This document shows positions 23,215 through 34,526 of a stretch of DNA of 64,000 nucleotides, in pieces (within the stretch, counting starts at the first letter, position 1; every line of letters starts with the position of its first letter). The notes under the pieces are model-generated. The model worked only from the letters and a program-made list of their open reading frames with translations, was not told the DNA's origin and made no database searches. Source of the stretch: Athripsodes cinereus (taxonomy: Eukaryota > Arthropoda > Insecta > Trichoptera > Leptoceridae); assembly GCA_947579605.1 (NCBI GenBank), contig OX388312.1, positions 24,637,313 to 24,701,312 of the forward strand, given 5' to 3'. The position numbers and the translations under genes were made by a program.

Positions 23215-23345
23215 CAGAGTCGCGTGTGGAGTAAGAAACTGGCTGAATGTAGAGGAAGCGAAAGAAGTATGTAAGGACAGATCACCATGGCGTTCCGTTA
23301 TCTCTGCCTAACCCACCTGGGACACGGTGTGATGGTATAGTATAG
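23215..23345 (+). pseudogene. RTE-type LINE 3' end (last ~30 codons plus tail)
   Basis: The plus frame reads ACGVRNWLNVEEAKEVCKDR then SPWRSVISA and a TAA. This is the C-terminal end of the same LINE family as 55290-56150, and here the natural stop is preserved. The tail after the stop (CCCACCTGGGACACGGTGTG then ATGGTATAG) is the segment shared with SINE-A. It is an extreme 5' truncation. Confidence 0.8.
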
Positions 23346-24283
23346 TTTATTCAAATTTCTGTACCAGTGTAAGTATTTCTACTAGCCAAAAAAGTGCCAG
23401 TTGGCATACATCAAATATATTTTTTAATAAAATATTTCAAAATATTATATCAACTTTTTATATTATTGCATTGGTAGACAGCAGTTATTTAAGAAAACAA
23501 TAAAAATTATATACGTGCATGGTAATTAGTATTTAAAATTATCAAAGTGAAGCTTCTTACGATTAATACAATGCACATAATGATAGAAACATGTTTTCGT
23601 ATAAATGTTTGCATTAGCATTGTAAATATAGTTGATATGTAATATTGTGTTTAATTAGACATGAGAGTGAGAGCTGAATCGAGTGTGAATATTGTTTATA
23701 GTTTATTATTTATAGTTTGCCTATTCTTTATTACAGTATGTTGTTAAACTATAACCTCTTTAACGTGATTTTATCACACGGATCAAGTCTTTTCACTCAT
23801 TATTATCGTAATGTCTAAGTATTTGCAATTTGTATCTCAACTAAAATGAAATGCTGATTTAATGAATGATGTTATAGCCAATTTCCAGTGATTAAGAAGA
23901 AAAAGTAACAATACAATATTTACAAGTAATATTATTTTATCATACTTAAAATAGTGAGATATTATCAAGAAATGTAAATTCAAAAAATTATGATGAATGT
24001 CACTAATGAATAAAAATAAATGAAATATAGTTTTGAAATGAAAAGTTCTCAAATAACGTCATTAAACGTTTGAGACTAGTGTTAGAAATTACCAGAGATA
24101 ATCCACAAAGAACAGGAAAGCTTGCGACACTAAAGACAAACTATTATCGGACTTTCAATGAGGCACTTTTGGTAGATCGAATTAATAAATATACCTAGCC
24201 TCTTAGTGATATGGACAATACTATCATCAGTTACTCCATTTACATGATCTCAACAGAATCATCTTCTCTTCATATACATATAT
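23346..24283. other. AT-rich stretch, nothing recognised
   Basis: No supported gene. The 71-codon minus frame at 23837-24052 is hydrophobic AT-rich sequence and probably chance. Confidence 0.4.
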
Positions 24284-24363
24284 CGCTTTTAGCTTACTGT
24301 GAAAGTTGTATAAGGTTGTATTTGGGTTTATAACAAAACCCAGATATATCTTAAAAAAAAAAA
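24284..24363 (+). repeat. SINE-B copy, 5'-truncated
   Basis: It contains GCTTTTAGCTTACTGTGAAA, then GTTGTATTTGGGTTTATAAC, then AAAACCCAGATATATCTT and a poly-A run. This is the last ~80 bp of the tRNA-type SINE seen in full at 44361 and 62137. The tRNA-like head is missing. Confidence 0.8.
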
Positions 24364-24795
24364 GTTATAAAGTCACAAGTAGAATTACAAAATATTTAAA
24401 TATTATTTCATTTTAATTTCTTATTTTATTGAACTTCCATCAAGAACCATCGGTGGATAAATAAAACTTTATTTGTTATTTTATGAGCCACGTAACAATT
24501 AAATTATTCAATCCATTAATGTATTGTAATGTTATGTAATGGAGCTATGCTCATCATTAATTATCCGTATAATTAAATATTATCTTTATTATGCTTGAAA
24601 ATAAAGAAATTAAGTATGACTAATTATATCCTTATATTTTAAATTTATAACACGGACATATCTATAATTGACTATGAAATAGTAAAGCTATCGAATAATA
24701 CATAGGTATGAAGATATAATATTAAGCTTTCTTTACGAATAATTAAGATTGCTATTTACCTACCAAATACTAGAAAAAAAATTCAAGGTTTCTTA

Positions 24796-24920
24796 TGGCC
24801 GGTTCCAAAAATCTGTCTTTCCGCTACTACCGGTTAAAATTTATTGTACAACATAGTTTTTACAATAATTTTTAACTGATAGTAGTAATATGTAGATAGA
24901 TAGATTATTGAAACCGACCA
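24796..24920. mobile_element. PIF/Harbinger-type MITE, copy 1 (125 bp)
   Basis: It is flanked by TTA on both sides (24793-24795, 24921-24923). Ends read TGGCCGGTTCC... and ...GAAACCGACCA, degraded inverted repeats of TGGCCGGTTTCAATAATCT. A second, better-preserved copy lies at 43654-43771. A TTA duplication with short inverted repeats and no coding sequence points to a Harbinger-type MITE. Confidence 0.75.
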
Positions 24921-24923
24921 TTA

Positions 24924-25439
24924 ATAAGCATTCAATTCAATTCGTTAATATATCATCAACACAAACCTACAGCTTTATAGTTCTTATTTGCGCATCATAT
25001 TCGGCTGAAATATGGAACATCAGAAAGCCTAAGAACAAAAGTGCTTTGGACAGTTTAAAAGCATGTAGAGCTTAATACATATTATAATATATATACACTG
25101 TTATTTGAAGTATTCTAGGTGTTTAATACTTGTGTTGTAATACATGATATGTATGAAATCTGCCATCAGCTAATGACCTACATAGCTTAGTGGTAATTAT
25201 ATAGTTAATATACGTGAATTAATAATACAAAGCATAGAAATCTAGTGAAGTCACGTAAAAACTAACCCTATTATATTGCGAGTACCTATCAATATGAGTA
25301 ATGCCATAGATTCAAGTACACAGTAAATCGTAAATAATTATTGTTCTTGCCTCTTTAATGCTAATAAAAATCGTGTCGCAGGAAAACTGTTTTATTTTTA
25401 AACAAAAACTGAATTTGGATTTGAAATAAACTCAAACAA
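24924..25439. other. AT-rich stretch, nothing recognised
   Basis: No supported feature. Confidence 0.4.
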
Positions 25440-25572
25440 ATCCCTGACGCTCTCGTAGTAAACAGGGTGCTTGAGCCGTGCAGGTAGAGTAAATCGCCAG
25501 CGGGTGGAATCGAGCACGGGTCTCTGGATAAAATGTCCGTGATTCTACCATCAGTCTACTGACCACCCCAGA
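25440..25572 (-). repeat. tRNA-like SINE fragment
   Basis: On the minus strand: GGGGTGGTCAGTAGACTGAT, then GGTAGAATCACGGAC, then CCCGTGCTCGATTCCACCCG. The last block contains a box-B-like GCTCGATTCC, and the GTCAGTAGACTGATGG segment could be a decayed A box. It is GC-richer than its surroundings. It resembles the heads of tRNA-derived SINEs but does not match SINE-B closely. Confidence 0.5.
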
Positions 25573-25764
25573 TATTTATTCAATTCAATCAATCAATATC
25601 AATGTACAAACGTTGAGACAATATATCACCAATTCGCTACAATTAAGTTGCAGCAGCCTCACTAGGTTGCCCTGTATCGAGGCGTGCTGCGTGAAAAAAT
25701 ATTTAAAAAAAAAGCATACAATTAATACATCTTACAAAAAATACACGACAACACGAAACAGACA

Positions 25765-26138
25765 AGTGTCTTAGAAGGATTTTGGATGTCAGATGGTATG
25801 AACATGTTACAAATGATGCTGTGCGCCGGCGCACCCAGCAGAGACCTGTAATCTCCGTAATACAAGAGAGACGATGGTCCTGGCTGGGACATGTTTTGAG
25901 AATGCCCAATGATAGTTGGCCAAAAAGAGCACTGTTCTTCCGTCCGCAGGGGTTCCGTAGGCCCGGGCGTCCCTCTTTCACAATACACCGTTCCTATGAC
26001 AACGATATCAGAGCGCAAGGAATGTCGTGGGAAGAGGTGACGCAATTGGCACAGAGACGCTCTGAATGGAGGAGGCTGGTTTCTGCCCTGTGCTCCCGAG
26101 AGGAGCGTTGAGGGCGATGATGATGACAAAAAAAAAAA
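25765..26138 (+). pseudogene. LINE reverse transcriptase C-terminal fragment (RTE-like)
   Basis: Plus frame from about 25767 to the stop at 26109-26111. It reads CLRRILDVRWYEHVTNDAV, then RRWSWLGHVLRMPNDSWPKR, then RRPGRPSF, then MSWEEVTQLAQRRSEWRRLV and SALCSREER. This is the conserved tail domain following the reverse transcriptase of insect RTE-like LINEs (RR-LGH-RM, GRP and W-R-LV motifs). The RT core and endonuclease are absent, so it is 5'-truncated. After the stop comes GATGATGATGA and a poly-A stretch, a LINE-like 3' terminus. Two minus-strand frames over the same bases (25703-26210) are shadows. Confidence 0.82.
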
Positions 26139-26885
26139 CAAAAAAATAATCACATCAGCAAATTTATTATGTTTTTCTAATTTAATCGTTTCCCAGGATA
26201 AGCAGATCATCTCTGTTTGCTTTTTGGAAGTGAGATATAAGTGAATAAATCGTCTAGAAAGTGTAGATTGAAATTAATCTGAAATCAGCACAATCTTAGA
26301 TTTTTTTGATTTACAAACTATTGGTCACGGTCATTGATATTGTCACCTCGTTAGTGTATCAACATTCTTTTACTTCTGCGACTACAGTTTTCCTTGGCGG
26401 TTTAAGCGGTATTCTATTACATAATTAATCACCAAATGCAAATTATTTTAATGCTCATAAAATTAACAAATAAAAAATATTCCAAACTAATGAGTTTGCA
26501 CTCATATTAAAAGAGTCAGTATGCAAATTAATTAACACGTCAACTATAGAACGCAAAATTAGGAAAATTATTTAATTTAGCCGTTGATTTATCTAAACAT
26601 ATATATTTTTTTATTTCCACTTGTATAAGGTATGGTATTTTTAATGATATATCAAATTAGAGCAGTCAATGAACTGTGATTTAATTCAAAATTGAAAAAT
26701 CTGGTAGCTTGATGTTTGAGATAATTAGGTTGGTTCTTATTATTTTTTCCTTATAGTAGAATATTTTTGTATCACTGCCCCACCATAAAACAGTCATTAA
26801 AACATACCTATTAATATTTAATGAATTAATTATTTGAGTTCAAGTGAATAGGTATATAGTATAGGTCATTTATTGAAAGGAAAAT
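26139..26885. other. AT-rich stretch, nothing recognised
   Basis: No supported feature. Confidence 0.4.
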
Positions 26886-26945
26886 ATGATCTGCAGGCAC
26901 TGGCTACTTCACTTATGAGACATTCCGTGAGATAGTTTTAATAGA
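26886..26945 (+). repeat. SINE-A tail fragment, degraded
   Basis: CACTGGCTACTTCACTTATG then AGACATTCCGTGAGATAG is a recognisable but diverged SINE-A tail. Confidence 0.5.
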
Positions 26946-27864
26946 TTATTCACAGAAGATGTGCGTTTTTGTTACTTTTTTGATAAGAAAAATACCATGA
27001 AATTATAACAAGTGTACGCATTGTATTAAAAGTATAATATTATTAATAAATAAAAATTAATGTGCATAGTAGGTATTTTTGCCATTAATCGTCAAACGTT
27101 TATTAAAAAAAAAATGCATTATGAAATACCATCCGAAGGATTTACTTTTCAAGATGCAACCACTTTTGAATCTCGTTAAGGCCCGTGTATAAAAAGTATA
27201 TTTTGTTGATTTATATATTCATGCAAATTCGCCTTACCCACATGCGGTGTACAAAATGAGAGTTTGATTATTTCCTAAAAGATATTCAATTATTCTGCAG
27301 CAAATTAACGATCCAAAAACACTTAGCAAAATGAAACTCCTCTTATTATATTATGAATCGAAATATTTACATATAATTAATCTTTTCAAACCTTTCAAAC
27401 AAATTACCATAATTTAAAAAAATCAATTTCCTTTAAATGAATGTTATATGACACATTTTTTACAATATTTTATAAACGCATGATGTCCAGGTTAGTTGGA
27501 AGATATCGATTGCAATATAAATTATCCTCATATTATTACGATATGGTTTAGGCACAGAGGACGAGTATTTTTATCACTAAAATTGATTTGAAAATCTATA
27601 TTTCTAAATAGTCCTTCGTATAATTAGAACCTTAAATATAATTCGTTCATCAATATTTTTTATTGATTCTTCATTGCATGCTTCGTTTTAAGTATTTTTT
27701 CACGTAAGTAGGTATCTATTTTTAAAATAAAAATCATCAATGAAATATTATAATATTTTTTTAAAGATCTCGTGGATCTGTGGTGGTAAAGAATAGGTCT
27801 TCCACTCGTTTTTGAAAATTTTAAAGTTTTCTATAAAAAACAAGTATTCTTCGAAGACAGTCTT
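26946..27864. other. AT-rich stretch with one short LINE-tail-like word
   Basis: GTTAGTTGGAAGATATC at 27493-27509 matches the start of the LINE tail at 32410; the following bases diverge. Nothing else is recognised. Confidence 0.4.
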
Positions 27865-27932
27865 CATGTTTATCACGTCCAGTTGTTCCGCTGGCTATCT
27901 CATTTGTGAGATGTGCCGTGATGGTTAAAAGG
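27865..27932 (+). repeat. SINE-A tail fragment
   Basis: TTATCACGTCCAGTTGTTCC, then GCTGGCTATCTCATTTGTGA, then GATGTGCCGTGATGG. It is diverged from the better copies. Confidence 0.6.
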
Positions 27933-29705
27933 TATGAAGATATTTCTTACATAGTATCAAAATAAAATAGTCAAATATATAACAAATTTAGTAGTAAATA
28001 AATTACTTTCAAATTAAGGAACTTCCTAGTTTGAAAATACTTATGTAATTATATGTAACTAAATTTCTCTTAAAACATAGTGCGCATATCTTTCTCCAAA
28101 ATATATGGTTTAGAATGGCTATAGAGACATTGTAAAAGACAGGAGACTCAGAAAGTTGTGCGTGGAAGTAATAAGCTCCTAATTCAACTAGGGTAAGGGG
28201 AAGATGGTATACCTACATACCTATGAATATGTACACTTAAGTATATTGCATTTATTTACTTTGCTTCATGTGAACTACGAGAAGGTAGGTACTTTATATT
28301 AACATAGTTGCTGTTATAAAGAAGACGCACATAGGTATTTAATATATAATAGTACTCTTATTATCGCATCGTATGAAAGTAGAACTGGGTATTAAAGGAA
28401 ATGGTGCGCTGTAGGTAATTATAAAGCTTGTTTATGACCTTTGTATAGCATTGATAGTATGATAAGTAGTAGTAATAATAGTAAGTATGTATGTAGAATG
28501 ATATACATATAGCTTAAACAACGAAGTTTGGATATTTATAATATGTTATGTGCCCTTAGCCCGACCGCGGTCTTTTTGACCAAAGGTTCGAACCACGAGA
28601 GCCGTTATTCAAAATATCAATTTCACGTACATAACGTTCATATTATTTATTATCATAATACGGCGTGAATATTTTGTTTACATACGATTATGCTTTATTC
28701 TGCAATGTATTTTTTATAATAATTCACAATGATCTCTTGATATGTGTATTTTATTAAAACAGTATGTACAAAGTAGAAAATATATCGCTACAATAATTAT
28801 GCATACCTACCTACTACTGCTTTAATTAAACTATAATTATCTACTATAATAAAGTATGGAGGGTGAATGTTTTATTATTATACACAAAGTTGATTCACAC
28901 ACACTTTGTACAAAGTAGATTGATTGATTATAATTTGATGCAAATATAGCAATAACTTAACGATAAAATGTTGTTAACATTCCACTAGATGATCCTTTTC
29001 AATGTCGTTCATGCATAAAACTTTTAGAAAATAATATAATATACTACTTCATTATACTAAATAGGATAAAAGTCTAAATTAACGAATACGGTTCCTATTT
29101 TAGAGCTAGTTTCAAACGGATTTAGTGTTAGATAGACACCAATTAACAATCAGAAAGCGCTTGATATTCCAGTCATAAAATTATAAATTATATTGCATGT
29201 AGTTGTCAGTGTCACTTGCTTCTATCACTTAATTTCTTAATCTACATACGAATTTAAGAAATAATAATATTATTCTGTCGATATTGATTATACTAAATAA
29301 TTCTGAGATTGGTCAGACATGATAAAAATGTGTGTTTAACTGTGTATTATTGGTGCGAAAAATCAGACAAATTTTTAAGTAAAATGTCATTGGACATTAT
29401 ATACATCATAAAATATTATAATTTATTGGCATACATCTGATAAATTAAACAATTTGTATTCCTAACAAATCATTAAAGATAAAAATACTTTGGAGAGAAT
29501 GTAACTGTACAAGTGTGTATTATAATATTGGTAGGCAGCAGCGAAATATTATCGAATGAACACATTGATGTTACGTGGAATTGAATAGAAGCTCAATAAA
29601 ACAGGTGAAATGGAATACAGATTAACGAACTTTTATTTATATTTTAATTATGTAATTTTATAATTAAAATATATTATTAGTGTTTAAAATAAAGTTCTAT
29701 CTACC
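27933..29705. other. AT-rich stretch with a possible tRNA-like remnant
   Basis: Bases 28557-28612 carry GCCCGACCGCGGTCTTTTTG and AAGGTTCGAACCACGAGAGC. GGTTCGAACC is a perfect box-B-like word, but no cloverleaf is apparent, so this is at most a tRNA or SINE relic. The rest shows no gene. Confidence 0.4.
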
Positions 29706-29709
29706 TATC

Positions 29710-30292
29710 TATAACATCACGCCCTATTACACGTGCGGTATGGAACTCCATATAGATATATCACTACATACTTCATTCGTTTCTTACACATTCGTTTAAT
29801 TTTTCATACACGTACTCGATTTCTCTTAATCAACACGCGTTCGTCTTAAAAAAAATTATCCATGTGATCAAACTACGTGGTTATCAGACGTTCGCGCCTT
29901 ATATTTCAGATAAATACCCTCTCTTCGTCATCCACATATCCAAATCATCACAACTTATTAACACGAATTTTATCCACAACACTCCCTTTACATCTGCTAA
30001 TTTTCCTAATATCCTCATTCCTACCTCTATCATTCACCGACTTACCAACCGATCTTCCCAACGATCGTATCTCCACAGCATTTACTTCACTTTCGTTCTT
30101 CTTCAACCACGTCAATATTTTGCTTGCAGACATAAATGTCAATACCAGAATAGTAACTCCAGCATTTTCGCATGTTCAAAACATCGGCATTGCTGACAAT
30201 GCGTTGAAGTACATCGTTCACTCTAGCACAGGCTACTTTTCTTCTTTCGATGTCCCTATCGCATCTTCCATCCCTCGTACACATACACAGAC
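29710..30292 (-). pseudogene. RTE-type LINE fragment, frameshifted
   Basis: Minus strand, homologous to the copy at 55290-55900. One frame (30284 down to 30087) reads ...GRCDRDIERRKVACARVNDV then LQRIVSNADVLNMRK. The next homologous segment (30142 to 29948) continues in another frame with TWLKKNESEVNAVEIRSLG, GRNEDIRKISRCKGSVVD and KIRVNKL. At least one frameshift therefore separates them. The 3' end keeps the CATACTTCATTCGTTTCTTA block (EEAKEVC region) and a diverged tail. The plus-strand frames over the same region (29864-30296) are shadows. Confidence 0.78.
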
Positions 30293-30989
30293 ATAATCTA
30301 GTAAAGCATCTATGAAAAACGTGTTTTTGTTGAGATTATTGCACTAGTAAGTAAGTACTACATACCTACTATTATTATTGCTAGTAATAATGCCAGTAAC
30401 AACATGATCATATGTAGGTTCAATATATAAATAATTTTCATATCAAGTTTTATACAAGACGGTATTGCAACTGACTATTCATATTGTACCTACATAGTAC
30501 CTACCTACAATACAATAACAGCTTCCGTTTTTCTCACACAATTTACGAATCAACTCGATTCACGGTGAGCTTATTAAAATTTTCGCACGAGTAAATTTTA
30601 AAACACTTAATACGTAAATCGCACGTATTTTTTCGTACGAGTCTCGATATTTCCTTTTTATTTTTAAAAAAACAATATTTAATACTTAATAATGTGGAAA
30701 ATAGTCTCTGTTCCACAAAAAACTCGGATATACCCTGTAAATCATTATTGTTCTGAATAGATATCCTTATTCCAATGTAAATAGTATGGATCATAACGCA
30801 ATAATTATTAACAACCAATATTATTTTATGTATTAATTTAAGTACGATTTCACAAAAAATATATTAAAAACATTTGTCATTTGATTTTTTACTTTTGATA
30901 GTTAGAAGTTTGCTTGGAGTAACCGAAGTTACTTTGCTGGGAGCTCTGCAAATCATAAATAAATGTAGGTATCTATCCATTTGTCTCAC
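30293..30989. other. AT-rich stretch, nothing recognised
   Basis: No supported feature. The 91-codon minus frame at 30543-30818 has no recognisable motif. Confidence 0.4.
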
Positions 30990-31158
30990 TAATGGGGTGT
31001 TCACATTTGGCGAATATCACCAGGCGAATTTCAAAATATAAGGTCAGGCGAAAAAACAAAATTCGCCGTACGCCCATTGTTCGTCACACCTGTTCACACA
31101 GTCCACCGATTTAGAAACGATCTGTCAGATGCGCTTTGATTTTGACACTGTTTTCAAA

Positions 31159-31278
31159 ATGGCGGACGTCGAGATGGAGATCGCGAAGTGTTTATTTTTA
31201 GTCGAAAATGTTATAGTAGAGGTTATAAGGCGTCTTTTAATTAAGGAAACAAACGCCACAAACCAACAAAAAAGATAA
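31159..31278 (+). pseudogene. Truncated transposase-like N-terminal frame
   Basis: This frame of 39 codons plus stop starts AAAATGGCGGACG, a favourable initiation context. It is GC-richer than its surroundings and ends in an early TAA. No DDE domain follows within the element, so it cannot encode an active transposase. Family assignment is tentative. Confidence 0.4.
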
Positions 31279-31452
31279 CAGCTGTCACGAAGCGGGAAAC
31301 ATTATAAAATTTATAGGTTATAAAGCTTTTACCATAGATACGAACGCCGCGCATATCTGCGCATGCGCAAATCGTTCAATCGGCCGAGAAAGTTGGAAGG
31401 TGGTCAACTCGAGACGATATCGTTTCTACTGGTTTTTATCGTTTCAGACTAG

Positions 31453-31601
31453 AGCCCGTAGACAATTTGTACTTAGCGATCGTCTACTGGCGAACTTTTC
31501 GACAATCTACCTACACGTACCGTATAATTATGCGTTATTGTTGCAGTTATTGACGAAAATTCGTTTGTAGGCGATCGCCAAGTACAAATTGTCTACGGGC
31601 T
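31453..31601. mobile_element. 149-bp MITE, copy 1 (nested)
   Basis: It begins AGCCCGTAGACAATTTGTAC and ends with its reverse complement. The inverted repeats continue through CTTAGCGATCG versus CTTGGCGATCG, ~31 bp each. It is flanked by TAG on both sides, a possible 3-bp duplication. It is identical to 42045-42193 except for one base (GACGAAAA here, GACAAAAA there). There is no coding capacity. Confidence 0.85.
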
Positions 31602-31687
31602 TAGCTGTCATTTTGTTCACACGGTTCAAATGGCTGGCGATATTTTGGTGCCCTGGCGATATTCGCCAAAGTGAGAACACCACATTA

Positions 31688-32405
31688 GGCTTTATAGTTA
31701 TGTATCACAAACACAAAGTAGGTTTATTTTAAGATGAATCTAAGAAGCTATTTACATGAATGTTATTATGATATAAATAAAATAGTTTAGGTACTAGCTA
31801 TGAACAACATAGACGGTGTTTGAGATAAAAGTGAATTTATAAGGCGTCAGGTGGACGAAATAAACTATGTAGATACTAGTAGGTACGTATCTACATTGTA
31901 ATAAGTATAATAAGATAGATAATAGTATGTATTTGTAGTAGTAGTAATAGTGTAGTTCTGGAGATGATAATGATCTCATAGGGAGGTAAGGAAATGCCAT
32001 CCTCGGGCCAGATCCCTGGGATGAGATATTAGAAATTATTAGCTTTAATCACAATGCGGTGCATGGGGAATATCTACAAAGCATAGATAGTAGTAGTGGA
32101 GGTCCTCGAAAGAAACGTAAAATAATTAATAATAATCAAATCATACTACCTACAGAATCTCAACATAGAACGTACCTTAATCAAATGAGATATCAAAAAA
32201 AACTTAACCATGCTAAACTATTACAGTACCTACTTGCAAAAATCTGGGTAACAAGTTAATTCTCTACGTGCATTAAAGTTATTTGTTCCACTGTCTGTAC
32301 CATTAGTAACAGGCAAATCAGATTGAATGCACACCTCTGTATCAAAATCAAAATTTAAAATAAAACAATTTAAACAGAATGGAAACTAAAAAGATACTAC
32401 ATATA
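31688..32405. other. AT-rich stretch, nothing recognised
   Basis: The region 32030-32260 contains a 66-codon plus frame (HGEYLQSIDSSSGGPRKKRK...) of lysine-rich composition that I cannot relate to any family. It could be a small exon but has no supporting evidence. Confidence 0.35.
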
Positions 32406-32409
32406 TTGG

Positions 32410-32549
32410 GTTAGTTGGAAGATATCACGCTTCTGTGATAAACTCGCCCATTGCACAAATTTATTTGTCTGGTCTAAGTTCTACAATGTTTATATTTTAA
32501 TAATGTTTGTTTTTTTTGTGCAATAAAGATTTTTATTATTATTATATTA
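32410..32549 (+). repeat. LINE/SINE 3' tail (GTTAGTTGGAAG...AATAAAG type)
   Basis: GTTAGTTGGAAGATATCACG, then CTTCTGTGATAAACTCGCCC, then a T-rich segment and TGTGCAATAAAGATTTTTAT, followed by ATT repeats. This matches the general form of a 3' terminus very common in lepidopteran non-LTR elements. Related copies are at 57867 and 63430. Confidence 0.65.
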
Positions 32550-33404
32550 CGGACATAATAATTTTAGACAAAGTTTTAAATATAGCTTGTATAAGAATTG
32601 TTTGCGTAAATTTAGTTCAAAACGTTATCAATACGATATACATTGCAAAACCATATAAATTTATAGATAAATCTATAAAATTTTGCCATAAATTCAATAT
32701 AATATTAAAATTATGGTAATTAGTTGAAAATAGACAATGGTATAATTTATTTTATGAAATTTTACATTATTTATATCGCCGTACAAGAGTATCAGATTTC
32801 CTTGAGCATTATATTTTCGACATTTCTTTTTTATCTGAGACCGTCTCATAATAAACTGAATACTCATAAAGAGATGTGCAAATTTTATTACAAACATGAG
32901 TTGTTACCTCGGTGCCGGGCAGGTCAGATGAAATAACAACACAATTATATATTACCCCTCTTGAAAAAGTCATAAAAAATCTCTTTAGATAACATTTCAT
33001 ACCATTTGTGTCCTTACCGAGAGTTCATGTAGAAGTTTGAGCAATCTGATATAGCCGCATTCCTTAGCATTTATGTTTCAGATAACGGAATGAATTATTG
33101 GAGTCACACACATTTAGTCTTTTTCTTCTCATTAAATTAATGACTAAAAACGTAGGCCGGGGCATTTTTAATTAACCGATAGTTACATGTTTTATGTACT
33201 TCAAGAATAATAATAATAACAACAACAACAAAAATGCTTACACATTAATTCCGTAATATATTCTCATATTGACTCTTGTAAGTCGGTCAGCTACATCAGC
33301 TACATCGTTAGAGAAATAATGCATTAGTATAGGGGAATTTGCTTTCCTACTTTCATAATATGGTAAACGCTACTTTTGGAGATTGGATTAGTGAACTTTG
33401 GTGG
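32550..33404. other. AT-rich stretch, nothing recognised
   Basis: Several overlapping 63-70 codon frames on both strands cover 32507-33000. Their mutual overlap and composition indicate chance. Confidence 0.4.
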
Positions 33405-33645
33405 GTTGTATGTTTTTATATTTTTGCATTTATTTGTTTTTTTACATTTTTCGCATTATATACATTTTGCATTTTATACCTTTTTACATTTTTCACATTT
33501 TTACAATTGTTTGCATTTTAACATTTTATATATTTTATACTTTTTTAATTTTTTTTACATTTATTTACATTTTTTACACCTTTACATTTTAACATTTTAC
33601 ACATTTTTTTACATTTATATGTCTTTTACCATTTTAAGTTTCAAA
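33405..33645. repeat. Degenerate TTTTACATTT low-complexity array
   Basis: About 240 bp consist of variably spaced ACATTTTT, GCATTTTA and TACATTTA units. Three overlapping plus-strand frames of 60-101 codons here are Phe/Leu/Tyr-rich by-products of the repeat. Confidence 0.8.
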
Positions 33646-34304
33646 TTTATGTTTATTACATTGGTAAAAAGGGGATCTTAATTGGTTTGTCTATTGTTGT
33701 CTTTTAATGTCTATCTTAATTGTTTCAACTGTCTGATCCTTACTGAATAAATAAAAAAAAAAAAAATAATATTGTGTGCCATTCTGATATGGAATTCATA
33801 ATCTGCTTCCTTAATCTTTGCACCTTGCAATTCGGTATATACACTTCAAATTGTAAAAAAGAAACAATTCAAACATAATTGACAAATCAAATAAATACAT
33901 ACAGTATTGCATGTATTTGATTTGTTAATTAAATTACGTGAGATTCATTTTTCCTTAGAGTAAGAACAATTCGCATTTAAGGTAGAAATTACAGAGGCAA
34001 AACAAAACAAAGCAAAAATATCAGAGACAAGCTATAGGATATACTAAAATATCGCAATAAACATTCTTTGCTGATTACCGCACATGTGGGATATGCCTTA
34101 CTTATATAAATATATAGAAAGAATAAACACACAAGTGATTTTCCCCAAAACAATAAAAATAAGGCAAACAGAGTGGGTGGCATATCATTAGCCGTGAAGC
34201 ACTCGTCAAAGACTTTAGAAGTCCAAAAGGTCTTTGACTCTTTTCCGTAAGTTTTTGAGTGTCGTGTAAAAGGCAGATGTTTTGAAAAAATAAAGACATT
34301 TTAA
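33646..34304. other. AT-rich stretch with an imperfect hairpin
   Basis: Bases 33881-33928 form an imperfect inverted repeat (ACAAATCAAATA...CATAC against GCATGTATTTGATTTGT). Minus frames at 33989-34359 overlap each other and look like chance. Confidence 0.4.
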
Positions 34305-34442
34305 ATCTTAAATTCAGCGAGGAGGTTTGCCACCATTCCGGAATGTTTTTTGTTGGCATGGAAGGAACAGCTTAGATGTTTTTTTACATGCTGCTGGCTA
34401 CCCCGTTTATGGGTTATGTCTTGATGGTATAGTAGTTTTAGT
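34305..34442 (+). repeat. SINE-A copy, near full length
   Basis: The head AAATTCAGCGAGGAGGTTTG then CCACCATTCCGGAATGT is followed by TTGGCATGGAAGGAACAGCT, then GCTGGCTACCCCGTTTATGG and TTGATGGTATAGTAG. Together with 58930 and 63240 this copy defines the full repeat. Confidence 0.75.
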
Positions 34443-34526
34443 AGAATATTTTTTCGCGTAATTGTATAGAATATTGTCAAATCATTTATTTGCGATGTTA
34501 TACTTGTAACAGATTTTACAGCAGTG

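Larger units (their letters stand above)
30992..31685 (+). mobile_element. TIR DNA transposon remnant with a transposase-like N-terminal frame
   Basis: The left end ATGGGGTGTTCACATTTGGC followed by GAATATCACC is mirrored at the right, whose inverse begins ATGTGGTGTTCTCACTTTGG then CGAATATCGCC. TA dinucleotides flank both ends (30990-30991, 31686-31687); whether TA is the true duplication is uncertain. GGCGAA and TTCGCC words are clustered near both ends. Inside, ATG at 31159 opens a 39-codon frame ending at 31278 (MADVEMEIAKCLFLVENVIV then EVIRRLLIKETNATNQQKR). It resembles the start of PIF/Harbinger-like transposases, but this is only a resemblance. The body has been lost and a 149-bp MITE has inserted at 31453. 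Confidence 0.65.

Noticed and set aside
25703..26210. Minus frames of 92 and 162 codons
   Set aside because: They lie antisense to a clear LINE C-terminal frame and have no domain; shadows.
28557..28612. Possible tRNA gene (perfect GGTTCGAACC)
   Set aside because: No acceptor stem pairing, D arm or anticodon arm could be laid out; at most a tRNA or SINE relic.
29864..30296. 110- and 139-codon plus frames
   Set aside because: Shadows of the frameshifted minus-strand RTE fragment.
33339..33681. Three plus-strand hydrophobic frames resembling membrane proteins
   Set aside because: They are translations of a TTTTACATTT-type low-complexity array; all three frames give similar Phe/Leu/Tyr runs.
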